A DNA stretch of 64,000 bases from JAFDZO01 sp044226845 (lineage in GTDB: Bacteria > Bacteroidota > Ignavibacteria > Tepidaquicellales > Tepidaquicellaceae): the NCBI GenBank assembly GCA_044226845.1, contig JBGAGG010000010.1:1-64000 (forward strand), given 5' to 3'. Below the pieces are notes generated by a model. The model made no database searches. It saw only the letters and a list, made by a program, of their open reading frames with translations, and was not told the origin of the DNA. Positions 15,104 to 23,365 of this stretch are shown piece by piece. The number at the start of each line of letters is the position of its first letter. Position 1 is the stretch's first letter. A program made the position numbers and the translations under genes.

Positions 15104-15757
15104 TTAAAATTCTATTCCAAGTCTTGCAGGAATTCCTTCATCAAAGTAATGCTTTACTTTTTTTAATTCAGTTACAAGGTCGGCTTTTTGTTCAAGACCA
15201 TCCCAAAGTTTATGCCCGGTCATAACAAGCTCGAACTTTCTTTTCTTATTGTATATCTCTATCAAACTCTCAACGTCTTCTTTAGATAACAGATGATAAA
15301 CGACGGCAGCAATGGCTTCATCAAGAATTAAAAGATCTATATCTCCTTTTACAATCAGGTCTTTAGCAATTTGCAAACCTCTCTTTGCTTCATCAAAATC
15401 TTCATCAGTATTTTTGAATCTGAATGTCCCGTCTGCATTCATACGTTCAGCACCTGTAGGATATAGTTCAATTGGGAATCCCATTTCTTTCAGTTTCCTC
15501 AGAATAATTCTTTCAGCATAGTGTTCGTTCTGGCCGTCATAACCTTTATCGAATTGAACAATTGCAACTCGCTTTCCTGCGCCAAGTGCGCGCATTGCCA
15601 GACCCATTACTGCCGTAGTTTTTCCTTTTCCATATCCGTAATAAATATGAAACATATGCTTATCCTCTTCGGATAAGTTTTTATATCCTTCGATTGTCTC
15701 TTTTATTTTTTCCTTATACTTCGAGCCGCCTGCTGATTTTGCTTCTTCTTTATTCAT
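15104..15757 (-). CDS. cobO: Cob(I)alamin adenosyltransferase, CobO/BtuR type
   Basis: The enzyme transfers the adenosyl group of ATP to cob(I)alamin to make coenzyme B12. The P-loop YGYGKGKTTAVMGLAMRALG, the VQFDKG strand, the Walker-B-like IDLLILDEAIAA and the ELVMTGH motif are all in place and match the CobO/CobA/BtuR family rather than the PduO or EutT types. An N-terminal extension of about 35 residues (KYKEKIKETIEGYKNLSEED) is usual in this subfamily. It belongs to the riboswitch-controlled operon, between the exported propeller and the [2Fe-2S] protein. Confidence 0.95.
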   Translation of the reverse strand: MNKEEAKSAGGSKYKEKIKETIEGYKNLSEEDKHMFHIYYGYGKGKTTAVMGLAMRALGAGKRVAIVQFDKGYDGQNEHYAERIILRKLKEMGFPIELYPTGAERMNADGTFRFKNTDEDFDEAKRGLQIAKDLIVKGDIDLLILDEAIAAVVYHLLSKEDVESLIEIYNKKRKFELVMTGHKLWDGLEQKADLVTELKKVKHYFDEGIPARLGIEF

Positions 15758-15816
15758 AGTTCAATTTACTAAATTATAACAAATGAATTTACCCAATAGT
15801 TTAGCTTTATCTTCCG

Positions 15817-17121
15817 TTATTTAATTAATGTCATTTTCTTTATTGAAGAAAATGAAGTTGTATTCAGCTTATAAAAGTAAACTCCCGATGAAAGACCTGA
15901 TGCATTAAAATTAACTTCGTAGCTTCCTGCATTTTTATTTTCATTAATCAGATTTTCCATTTCTTTGCCGTTTATATCAAAGACCTTCAAGCTTACAAAG
16001 TCATTTTTAGGAATAGAAAATCTGATAGTAGTAGACGGATTAAACGGATTAGGATAATTTTGTTTAAGCTCATACCCTTTCACAACTTCAGAGATATATT
16101 TTACATCTACTGTAGAAGTTACATCAAAAATTACTCTGCGGGGCGCAACTCCCGCAACAAATGTCTGCTGCAAATTTCCCGCCGGTCCGTAAATATACAA
16201 ACTGCCTGAAACAATAAAATTTTTAGCGTCTAATACAAAGTGTTTGTTATTTGTATAATCATAATTATAACCGTAAAAAAATGATGACGCGGGAGAATTA
16301 TTAGTTATAAATGTGCTTAACTGACGCGTTACTAAGTTCAGACAAGAAATATTATTTGCATAGTCAATGAAGTAGATATTATTAGAATTCTTATCAACAG
16401 ATATATCTTTATCAAAGCCTGTCGTTATAGAATATGTATCAATAATCTGCAGCGTTGAAGGGTCGATCTTATAGATCTTTCCGTCAAAACCAATGCAGCC
16501 TATTAATATTTTCCCGTCATTCGATATTGCCAAAGAAGTAGGCTCAGTTGCAAAATATATTCGTGCGATGACTGAATCCGTTAAGGCATTTATTACTGAT
16601 ACGCTTGAATCGTGTGCTCCCCCGAATGCGCTGGTATTACAAACGAAAACTTTATTCTGATATCCTAATATTTCCTGTGGATATGAACCTACGCTGATTT
16701 CTTTGATAGTAGTAAGGTTAGTTTTGTTTAGAACGGTTACTTTACTAGCAGGTCCGTTAGTGGCATATACTTTGTTATTTGCTATAGCAATCGAATATGG
16801 ATTCGTACCAAATGACTGTGAATTTAAAATAGTACCTGTGCTGTCCATTCTGTAAATTTTTCCCTGACCGCCAAATCCGCCCTGCTCGCATACAAATAAA
16901 TTTGAGTTATATTTTGCTAATCCGTCCGGATATAAACCCAGATTTCCGGGACTGGTTATACTTGCAGAAAAACTATTTCCACTATAAGTATACGCAGATA
17001 ATTTTCCTGAGCCTGGAGCGCCGCCGCCTTCGCTTAGAATATATGCTTTTGTATTTTGAGAGTAACATTCTGAAATTATTAAAATGAAAAATGAGATGAT
17101 TAACAGTAGAGTTTTTTTCAT
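15817..17121 (-). CDS. T9SS-exported YncE-like beta-propeller of the cobalamin operon
   Basis: After a signal peptide (LLLIISFFILIISECYSQ), about 320 residues form a YncE-like propeller close to the lipoprotein at 13827-14882; shared motifs include YILSEGGG, LGLYPDG, NPYSIA, YPQEILG and GVAPRRVIF. A type IX secretion C-terminal domain follows (NYPNPFNPSTTIRFSI ... SSGVYFYKL ... KKMTLIK). The same propeller type is thus delivered once as a lipoprotein and once as a T9SS cargo within one operon. It starts five bases after the btuB-like stop. A role in capturing corrinoid at the cell surface is inferred from the operon. Confidence 0.85.
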   Translation of the reverse strand: MKKTLLLIISFFILIISECYSQNTKAYILSEGGGAPGSGKLSAYTYSGNSFSASITSPGNLGLYPDGLAKYNSNLFVCEQGGFGGQGKIYRMDSTGTILNSQSFGTNPYSIAIANNKVYATNGPASKVTVLNKTNLTTIKEISVGSYPQEILGYQNKVFVCNTSAFGGAHDSSVSVINALTDSVIARIYFATEPTSLAISNDGKILIGCIGFDGKIYKIDPSTLQIIDTYSITTGFDKDISVDKNSNNIYFIDYANNISCLNLVTRQLSTFITNNSPASSFFYGYNYDYTNNKHFVLDAKNFIVSGSLYIYGPAGNLQQTFVAGVAPRRVIFDVTSTVDVKYISEVVKGYELKQNYPNPFNPSTTIRFSIPKNDFVSLKVFDINGKEMENLINENKNAGSYEVNFNASGLSSGVYFYKLNTTSFSSIKKMTLIK

Positions 17122-17126
17122 AATGA

Positions 17127-19040
17127 TTATAAGGTGTAATTAAGATTAATTTTGAAATTATAATTGCGTAAAGGAGCAGGATAACCTGCTATAATCTGAT
17201 AATCGGAATTTGTAACGTTGTTTACTTCAAATTTAAAAGATGCTGTGTACTTTGATATTTTATAATCAACAAAAATATTGCCATCAAGAATATTTACAGG
17301 TCCCATCAGGTTAAGATTTTCAGTATCGGAATATCTTTTTCCGATATATGAATGAAAAAAATTTATACCCGCAAATCCAAAACTCAATTCTAGATTTGAC
17401 TGGATTTGTTCATCAGGTATATAAAGAATTTGTTTGTTTATTGAAGGATCTTCTATGAAATCTTCATTTGTTTTTTTTGAGTTATTATTTGTATAAGATA
17501 TATCTGTCTTGATATAGATATTGTCAGAAAATGAACATGAAAACTTTGCCGATGCAATAACTATCTCCGATTTGCTTGTTCCAATATTTTTAGGACTCCA
17601 TATAAAATTTCTTCCGGGCAGCCATACAATTCTATCTTCGGCAGTTATATTCAGGTAAGAGAAGTTTAAGGTGTAGTTAATAAATGAACTTCCTGAATAA
17701 ATAAAACCTCCTTCATAATTTTGAGAGTATTCAGGTTTCAAATCCGGATTTCCTCCTGTTCTCCAGTACAATCCGTTAAAAGTCGGCACTCCAAAATTTC
17801 TGCTGACGTTTCCCCGAAGATGAAAATCAATTTTATTGAAGGGCTGATAATTTACCCCTAACTGATATGTCACCGCACCTTTTTTTATATCAGTTATATA
17901 ATCATAACGCAATGATGGATAAACGATAAGTTTTTTGAAACCTAACTTAACTGAACTGAATAAAGAATAATGTTTTCTATCAATATCTTCTTTTATATCA
18001 GTGCTGTACAAAGTGCTATACTTTATCTCACTTCCGAATGTATATGTATTATTGCTACGGGCAATTTCAACCCTGCTTGAATTAGCAAGTAAAATATTCT
18101 TATAATAACTTTTGAGAACAGGGTAAGTGTTGTAATTTTGAAGATTGTTCTGAAAATTAAAATCAGAATAAACGTTCAAGTTCTTTTTAGAGTAATTCAG
18201 CTTAAGAATATTATTCCAATTCTTATCAAGTTGTTTTGTATCGGGCGGTTTATTTCCTGTTTCAATTCCAGCTATTTCCCTATCAGCATTTACAAACTGT
18301 GTATAATAATTTATGTTAAAGCTTTTTGAGAAATTATATTGTGAGCTGAATGAATAATTAGAAATTTTATAAGCAGAGTTCAGTTTATTTCTTAACTCTT
18401 TATCAACTCCGTTATCAAAATAAAATTTGTAATCGTTATCAGACTTCTCATCTGAAATTAAAAAATCATATTTGAACTTATTAAAATTATTTGAAAGCCT
18501 CAAAGAGAATTTTCTTTTATTGTAAGAGCCGAATTCTGAATTTAATCCTGCACTCAATTTATTCTCGGTTAATAAGTCATCCGTAATAATATTTACAACT
18601 CCTCCCATGGCTTCCGAGCCAAACATTGAGCTATATCCGTTATTCATTACTTCAATTCTTTTGACATTCTCAGTTGGAATAAGTGATAAATCAATTTGAC
18701 CGTTCTGCAATGAATTTAGTTTTGAGCCGTTCAATAAAATGACAGTATGCTCAGCGCCGAGGCCGTTAATGGAAATCGTCTGCAAATCAGACTGACTGCC
18801 GTAAGATTTCATATAAACACCTGAAACACTTTTTAGAATATCCGAGAGGTTATTGCCGTTACGGTTTGTGATAGATTTTTTATTTAGAACTGAAATGTTT
18901 GACGGAGAGGTAAAGACTGTACCTTCGCTGAAGAAAGAGTTTACTTCAATTTCATCAGTTAAGTATAAAACTGAATCCTGCTTTTGAGCAAAAGCAAAAT
19001 TGATAAAGAAGAATGATATGACCAGTAAAAGTATTTTCAA
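17127..19040 (-). CDS. btuB: TonB-dependent outer-membrane receptor, BtuB-like
   Basis: A signal peptide (LLLVISFFFINFAFAQ) is followed by a short TonB-box-like region and a plug (ITNRNGNNLSDILKSVSGVY ... INGLGAEHTVILLNGSKLN ... IEVMNNGYSSMFGSEAMGG). A 22-strand-type barrel ends in NFKINLNYTL. At 637 residues it has the compact size of BtuB-type receptors. The upstream cobalamin riboswitch and the downstream cobO make vitamin B12 or another corrinoid the likely ligand. The start is taken as TTG 19040, because no ATG lies between the leader terminator and the signal peptide. Confidence 0.9.
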   Translation of the reverse strand: MKILLLVISFFFINFAFAQKQDSVLYLTDEIEVNSFFSEGTVFTSPSNISVLNKKSITNRNGNNLSDILKSVSGVYMKSYGSQSDLQTISINGLGAEHTVILLNGSKLNSLQNGQIDLSLIPTENVKRIEVMNNGYSSMFGSEAMGGVVNIITDDLLTENKLSAGLNSEFGSYNKRKFSLRLSNNFNKFKYDFLISDEKSDNDYKFYFDNGVDKELRNKLNSAYKISNYSFSSQYNFSKSFNINYYTQFVNADREIAGIETGNKPPDTKQLDKNWNNILKLNYSKKNLNVYSDFNFQNNLQNYNTYPVLKSYYKNILLANSSRVEIARSNNTYTFGSEIKYSTLYSTDIKEDIDRKHYSLFSSVKLGFKKLIVYPSLRYDYITDIKKGAVTYQLGVNYQPFNKIDFHLRGNVSRNFGVPTFNGLYWRTGGNPDLKPEYSQNYEGGFIYSGSSFINYTLNFSYLNITAEDRIVWLPGRNFIWSPKNIGTSKSEIVIASAKFSCSFSDNIYIKTDISYTNNNSKKTNEDFIEDPSINKQILYIPDEQIQSNLELSFGFAGINFFHSYIGKRYSDTENLNLMGPVNILDGNIFVDYKISKYTASFKFEVNNVTNSDYQIIAGYPAPLRNYNFKINLNYTL

Positions 19041-19052
19041 AATGAGTATAAG

Positions 19053-19118
19053 AAAAAAATCCCGTTTCCTTTATTTATAAATCACGCAGGATAGAAAAAC
19101 ATAAATAAAGAAAACGGG
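19053..19118 (-). terminator. Riboswitch-controlled intrinsic terminator before btuB
   Basis: An 18-bp stem with one mismatch (19101-19118 with 19061-19078, CCCGTTT...AAACGGG) is followed on the minus strand by seven T residues. It lies between the B12 aptamer and the btuB start, the position of a transcription-attenuating expression platform. Confidence 0.85.
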
Positions 19119-19169
19119 ACTTCCGTAAACTCATTTTGCCTTTGTCATTTCCCACGATGACTTTGGTAA

Positions 19170-19335
19170 TACTTGCGGCAGGTCTCCTGACTTAGAAGCA
19201 ATTTTCAAACCGCCTTCCCGATTGCTAAAGCAATAGTGGCTTAGTAGTCTGATTTTCTCCTTTACAGTTGCGGGGACAGTTCCGGATTCTCACCGGATTC
19301 CCTATTATTCCTTAATTAGGAACCGTAAATATTAT
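19170..19335 (-). promoter_or_regulatory. Cobalamin (adenosylcobalamin) riboswitch
   Basis: On the minus strand the conserved aptamer blocks occur in order: GGGAATCCGGTGAGAATCCG, GAACTGTCCCCGCAACTG, GCCACT, GGGAAGGC and the B12 box GTCAGGAGACCTGCC (plus-strand complement at 19177-19191). Binding of a cobalamin would favour the terminator at 19053-19118 and shut off the btuB-cobO operon. The gene on the other strand (tyrosine phenol-lyase) is not controlled by it. Confidence 0.97.
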
Positions 19336-19457
19336 ATAAAGAACTATACAAATATAGAGATAAATTTTTTCAAATCCAATATTATGCATCATATTAGTTC
19401 ATGACAGAATTTGTGAATTTTGTATATAGAAATAATTCATTCAACTAAAACTTACTA

Positions 19458-20843
19458 ATGAAAATTACTAAAAGATCATGGGCTGAACCCTATAAGATCA
19501 AAATGATCGAACCGTTAATAATGACTTCCAGAGAAGACAGAAAAAAGGCTATCAAAGATGCCGGCTATAATACTTTTCTTCTGAAATCCAAGGATGTTTA
19601 CATTGACTTACTTACCGACAGCGGAACGAACGCAATGAGTGATTATCAATGGGCAGGTATGATGCTAGGTGATGAAGCATACGCAGGAAGCAAAAACTAT
19701 TACTACTTAGAAGATAATGTAAGAAAATATTACGGATTCAAATACCTTATACCTACTCACCAGGGCAGAGGCGCTGAGCATCTTGTATCACAAATCTTAA
19801 TTAAAAAAGGCGACTACATTCCCGGCAATATGTATTTCACAACTACACGTCTTCATCAGGAATTAGCCGGAGGAACGTTCGTAGATGTCATATGCGATGA
19901 AGCTCATAACCCTGATGATAAAAGTCCGTTCAAAGGAAACATAGACCTTAATAAACTTGAGAACTTAATAAAAGAAGTAGGACCTAAGAAAATTCCCTAT
20001 GTATCAGTTGCAGGACCGGTGAATATGGCAGGCGGTCAGCCGATATCTATGAAAAACATCCGCGATGTTAAAGCTTTATGTGACAGTTATGGTGTAAAAA
20101 TCTGGTTAGATGCAACACGAGCTGTTGAAAATTGTTACTTTATAAAGTTGCGTGAGAAGGGTTATGAGAAGAAATCCATTGCAGAAATTCTGAAAGAGAT
20201 GTGCTCACACTTTGAAGGAATATGGGTAAGTGCAAAAAAAGATTTATTAGTAAATATAGGAGGCTTTTTAGCTACGAGAAACAAAAAGGTCTTTGAGGAA
20301 GGAAGAAACTTAGTTGTGGTTTATGAAGGTTTGCATACTTATGGCGGCTTGGCGGGAAGAGATCTGGAAGCAATGGCACGCGGAATAGAGGAAATGGTAA
20401 ACTTTGATTATCTGCATTCACGAATAGGACAGATAGAGTATTTCGGTAATCTATTATTGAAAGCAAAAATACCAATAGTAACACCAATCGGAGGACATGC
20501 AGTTTTTCTGAATGCAAGAAAATTCTTACCGCATGTACCGCAGGACCAGTTCCCTGCTCAGACTCTGTGTTCAGAAATTTATCTGGATTCAGGTGTGAGA
20601 AGTATGGAGCGCGGTATAGTCTCTGCAGGACGTGACGCAAAAACAGGTGAACATAAATATCCGAAGTTAGAATTAGTCAGATTAACTTTCCCCCGCAGAG
20701 TATATACGCAGGCGCACTTAGATGTTACGTATGAATCAATTGCCGAAGTTTATAACAGAAGAAAAGCGATTAAAGGATTAAAAATGATTTATGAACCAAA
20801 GTATCTGAGATTTTTTCAGGCGAGATTTGTACCAATAAAATAA
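19458..20843 (+). CDS. tpl: Tyrosine phenol-lyase (beta-tyrosinase)
   Basis: This PLP enzyme of the beta-eliminating lyase family splits L-tyrosine into phenol, pyruvate and ammonia. The PLP Lys lies in SAKKDLLVNIGG, and IDLLTDSGTNAMSDYQWAGM is nearly invariant. Three positions separate it from tryptophanase: FTTTR (tryptophanase FDTT), SMERG (Arg in place of a hydrophobic residue) and LRFF near the C-terminus (tryptophanase LRHF). All three are of the phenol-lyase type. The length of 461 is normal. It is monocistronic, divergent from the B12 operon, and followed by a strong hairpin. PLP dependence gives no link to the B12 genes beyond position. Confidence 0.9.
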   Translation: MKITKRSWAEPYKIKMIEPLIMTSREDRKKAIKDAGYNTFLLKSKDVYIDLLTDSGTNAMSDYQWAGMMLGDEAYAGSKNYYYLEDNVRKYYGFKYLIPTHQGRGAEHLVSQILIKKGDYIPGNMYFTTTRLHQELAGGTFVDVICDEAHNPDDKSPFKGNIDLNKLENLIKEVGPKKIPYVSVAGPVNMAGGQPISMKNIRDVKALCDSYGVKIWLDATRAVENCYFIKLREKGYEKKSIAEILKEMCSHFEGIWVSAKKDLLVNIGGFLATRNKKVFEEGRNLVVVYEGLHTYGGLAGRDLEAMARGIEEMVNFDYLHSRIGQIEYFGNLLLKAKIPIVTPIGGHAVFLNARKFLPHVPQDQFPAQTLCSEIYLDSGVRSMERGIVSAGRDAKTGEHKYPKLELVRLTFPRRVYTQAHLDVTYESIAEVYNRRKAIKGLKMIYEPKYLRFFQARFVPIK

Positions 20844-20867
20844 GCATGAGTTCCTGTAGAACTACTT

Positions 20868-20899
20868 ACTTCCCAATCTGAATTTGCAGATTGGGAAGT
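20868..20899. terminator. Bidirectional hairpin between convergent genes
   Basis: ACTTCCCAATCTG (20868-20880) pairs perfectly with 20887-20899 around a six-base loop. It has no clear T-run on either side. It lies between the convergent tpl and small exported-protein genes and resembles the hairpin at 21420-21457. Confidence 0.6.
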
Positions 20900-20907
20900 A
20901 TAAGTGT

Positions 20908-21243
20908 TCATCTAAAAACCAGCAATATAACTGCAATAGCTCCGATTACAGCCAGAATAATTATGATTGTATATTCATCAAGACCGGAGGTTTCCGATAA
21001 CTCATGTGCGTTCAAAGTTTTTTGAGTCTTTGTTGTTGCATCATTTGATTTCACAAATCTGAAACCGTCTACACCGTATTGGTCAACAAGCTTTGATTTC
21101 AGTTCCTGAAGTTTTGCAGGTGCTTCATTCTTTTTAATTTCTATTTGAGTTGTTTTGTTAACAACTGAACCACTTTCCTGCGCCTGAACGCAAAACGGCA
21201 TTACAATAAATGCAAAGATTATTGCAAAAATAATTTTACTCAT
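20908..21243 (-). CDS. Small exported protein with conserved C-terminal membrane tail (copy 1)
   Basis: The 111-residue protein has a signal peptide (IIFAIIFAFIVMPFCVQAQ), a short variable region, a conserved core LKSKLVDQYGVDGFRFVK, and ELSETSGLDEYTIIII leading into one membrane span that ends in a single basic residue (VILLVFR). The 21480-21845 protein is a paralog whose last 30 residues are almost identical. No known family is recognised. The tail (short polar motif, hydrophobic span, final Arg/Lys) has the layout of a sorting signal, but no sortase-like gene is seen here. The two genes are tandem and each is followed by a similar hairpin. Confidence 0.75.
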   Translation of the reverse strand: MSKIIFAIIFAFIVMPFCVQAQESGSVVNKTTQIEIKKNEAPAKLQELKSKLVDQYGVDGFRFVKSNDATTKTQKTLNAHELSETSGLDEYTIIIILAVIGAIAVILLVFR

Positions 21244-21419
21244 AATACTTTCCTTCTTTAGAAATTTAAATTTACTTTTAAGCGATAAGCTTTGAAAAGG
21301 GGTTCTTAGAATTGTTTATCGTGGAAAAGTCTATAATAAGTCTAATATAATATACACTATTACAGCACAAAAACAAACGTTATTCAGTAGAAATACTTAA
21401 GATCAGATTATGAAGATTT

Positions 21420-21457
21420 CTCCTTCCCATGATTGCATACGCAAATTGGGGAAGGAG
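21420..21457. repeat. Hairpin downstream of the second small exported-protein gene
   Basis: CTCCTTCCC (21420-21428) pairs with 21449-21457, with further inner pairing around GCAAATTGGG. It lies just past the 21480-21845 stop, as the hairpin at 20868-20899 does for the paralog, so the duplication may have included it. Confidence 0.5.
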
Positions 21458-21479
21458 GAAGAATAATTTAAAGACCAGT

Positions 21480-21845
21480 TTATTTGAAGATAAACAGAAT
21501 AACAGCTATCGCTCCGATAACGGCTAGAATTATTATAATAGTATATTCATCCAATCCCGATGTTTCAGATAATTCTTTTGCGCTGAGAGTCTTTTGATTT
21601 TTTAATTCTTTAAGCTCTCCGTCTTTTACAAATCTAAAACCGTTTACTCCATACTGGTCCACTAATTTAGATTGTAAATCCTGAAGTGTACCCGATTTTT
21701 TTACTTCGGTCTGAGACTGCAGATTTTTACCCGCACTTTTTTCAAATGAAACATCCTGAGCTTTTACATTAGATGTATTTAGTGAAAATAAAAAAGCTGC
21801 CAGTACAATTGTGATGAAAATTTTTATTACTTGAAAATTTCTCAT
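21480..21845 (-). CDS. Small exported protein with conserved C-terminal membrane tail (copy 2)
   Basis: This 121-residue paralog of the 20908-21243 protein has a signal peptide (IFITIVLAAFLFSLNTSNVKAQ), then LQSKLVDQYGVNGFRFVK and KELSETSGLDEYTIIII, and a membrane span ending FIFK. The core and tail are far more conserved between the copies than the signal peptides and linkers, so selection acts on the core and tail. The upstream regions also share an AAGGG(T/G)TT(A/C)T(A/T)AGAA stretch about 50-70 bases before the start. Function is unknown; anchoring in the inner membrane with a periplasmic core is the simplest reading. Confidence 0.75.
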   Translation of the reverse strand: MRNFQVIKIFITIVLAAFLFSLNTSNVKAQDVSFEKSAGKNLQSQTEVKKSGTLQDLQSKLVDQYGVNGFRFVKDGELKELKNQKTLSAKELSETSGLDEYTIIIILAVIGAIAVILFIFK

Positions 21846-22217
21846 AAGTTTTCCTTTCTGAAAGATTTTAAAATTATTTTTTAAAAGAAGGGTTTATAGA
21901 AACGAATTTTCGAGAAGTGTTTTTAAAAAGAACTTCTGCAATATACAATTTAAATTGATTTTTCAAACTGCAAATTTATGGATATTAATCAGAGCTTTTC
22001 AAATTATCAGAAATGCGGCTATAGGTTGTAATATGCTTGTTAAAATAAAAATCAGCACTCCGGTTATCCGCTTTTTTTCCCATATACATTAATGGTTCGT
22101 TTTGTTATCTTATAAATAATCAATCATTCCGGTGCATGCAACAAATAGTGGAAGTAAATCCGGAAATTGATATCCTCCTGCATCCATATAAAATAAAAAA
22201 TCTAATCTAACTATATT
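21846..22217. other. Divergent intergenic region
   Basis: No gene is supported. It must hold the promoters of the divergent small exported-protein gene and the 22218 gene. A 24-codon reading frame (22137-22211) ends just before ATG 22218; it could be a leader peptide but has no support. No strong hairpin or repeat is seen. Confidence 0.5.
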
Positions 22218-22547
22218 ATGAAATTAGAAATAACTGCACTAAACGATAAAGGTTATCTGTTCAAAGAAAATCTTTGTATCAAAGTTGTAAAAGACTGCAA
22301 TCTAAGTGAATACAAAGTTCACATAAAAAATGCTACAGGCGATGAGACAGTTTACAGATCACAAAAAAATTACAAATTTGAATCTGTTAAAGTGAAAAAA
22401 GGCGACATTATTTATTTGCATACTGATGAAGGCACTAATACTAAAAAAGTCAATAAGGTAACTGCAAGCGAATATAATTTTTATTGGGGTTTGCAAGATG
22501 CTGTTTGGGGGCACAAAACAAACTCCCCGGCTTTATCTGAAGTATAA
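22218..22547 (+). CDS. Unknown small beta-rich protein
   Basis: This 109-residue protein has no signal peptide and no recognised family. It is predicted to be strand-rich (KLEITALNDKGYLF, EYKVHIKNATG, DIIYLHTDEG). The C-terminal YNFYWGLQDAVWGHKTNSPALSEV faintly recalls the end of lamin-tail-like immunoglobulin domains (YWG...W...GD), but this is not enough for an assignment. It is followed by a good intrinsic terminator, so it is a monocistronic gene. The frame, the ATG and the terminator support it as real. Confidence 0.6.
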   Translation: MKLEITALNDKGYLFKENLCIKVVKDCNLSEYKVHIKNATGDETVYRSQKNYKFESVKVKKGDIIYLHTDEGTNTKKVNKVTASEYNFYWGLQDAVWGHKTNSPALSEV

Positions 22548-22571
22548 TTAGTTTACACAATCAAATTTATT

Positions 22572-22607
22572 AAAGCCTTTAAACTTCCTTAGTGTAAAGG
22601 CTTTTTT
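22572..22607 (+). terminator. Intrinsic terminator
   Basis: AAAGCCTTTA (22572-22581) pairs with TAAAGGCTTT (22595-22604), followed by T residues. It ends the 22218 transcript and overlaps the end of the convergent TMEM175 gene. Confidence 0.85.
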
Positions 22608-23223
22608 ATTTTCCCACCGTAGCTCTGGGGAAAATAAAATATATAGGAATAAAGAAATAAATCGCAAACGCAATCCACGGACTGAATAAACTTACAATTG
22701 CTCCTGAAAGATAAAGCATAAATCCATAACGGAAAGTATCAAGAGTTCCCCTTTTAAATGCCTTCAAATCTACATCTTCTTTCAACAGCTCAGGTCTTTT
22801 AGCAACGTACAATCTTATAACAATAAAACTTATTGCCATAAGCAAAGAACATGCTCCGTAAAAAAACACAGCATATTCTAAATTAATATACTCTCCAAGT
22901 AAAGCAGTTGGGAAAGGTATAAGTGAAGTTGACATCAGAAGAAAGTTGTTAAACCAGAAAAGTCCTGCATCTATTCTTTTGAACATTTCGAGTAGTCTGT
23001 GATGATTCATCCAGATAACACAGACAACTAAAAAGCTGTTCATCCATGCAAGAATTTTTGGAATGAGCTCAACCATGGAATGAAGAAATTCTTTATTATT
23101 AACTTCATGCAGATGCGGGATTTTTATTTCAAGAACAAGCAAGGTTACAATAATCGCAAACACTCCGTCACTGAATGCTTCAATTCTGTTCTTTGAAAAA
23201 CTTCCGAAATTTATATTGGTCAT
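22606..23223 (-). CDS. TMEM175-family (DUF1211) potassium channel-like protein
   Basis: The motif RIEAFSDGVFAIIVTLLVLE in the first membrane span is the hallmark of the TMEM175/DUF1211 family, whose bacterial members are potassium-selective channels of six spans that assemble as tetramers. Six spans can be traced (about residues 12-32, 50-70, 85-105, 115-135, 160-180 and 185-202). The start is set at ATG 23223 (MTNINFGSFSKNRIEAFSDG), which puts the motif at the usual distance; a longer reading from ATG 23265 adds 14 atypical residues. It stands alone on the minus strand. Confidence 0.9.
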   Translation of the reverse strand: MTNINFGSFSKNRIEAFSDGVFAIIVTLLVLEIKIPHLHEVNNKEFLHSMVELIPKILAWMNSFLVVCVIWMNHHRLLEMFKRIDAGLFWFNNFLLMSTSLIPFPTALLGEYINLEYAVFFYGACSLLMAISFIVIRLYVAKRPELLKEDVDLKAFKRGTLDTFRYGFMLYLSGAIVSLFSPWIAFAIYFFIPIYFIFPRATVGK

Positions 23224-23365
23224 TTTAGTGTTTTTTAAAAAGATGCGTAAAATTACTTCACACATTTATCAAAAAATAATACAAAATTTATCTGTAAATC
23301 TTTGCAGTGCTTTAAGGCTTGGTAATTACTAGTAACAGTATACAATATCATTATACCATATTGAT

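Noticed and set aside
19458..20843. Tryptophanase as the identity of the PLP lyase.
   Set aside because: The three discriminating positions (FTTTR, SMERG, LRFF) are of the tyrosine phenol-lyase type.
22137..22211. A 24-codon frame (MQQIVEVNPEIDILLHPYKI...) just upstream of the 22218 gene.
   Set aside because: It is too short, with no motif, no ribosome site and no conservation evidence; a leader-peptide role cannot be supported.
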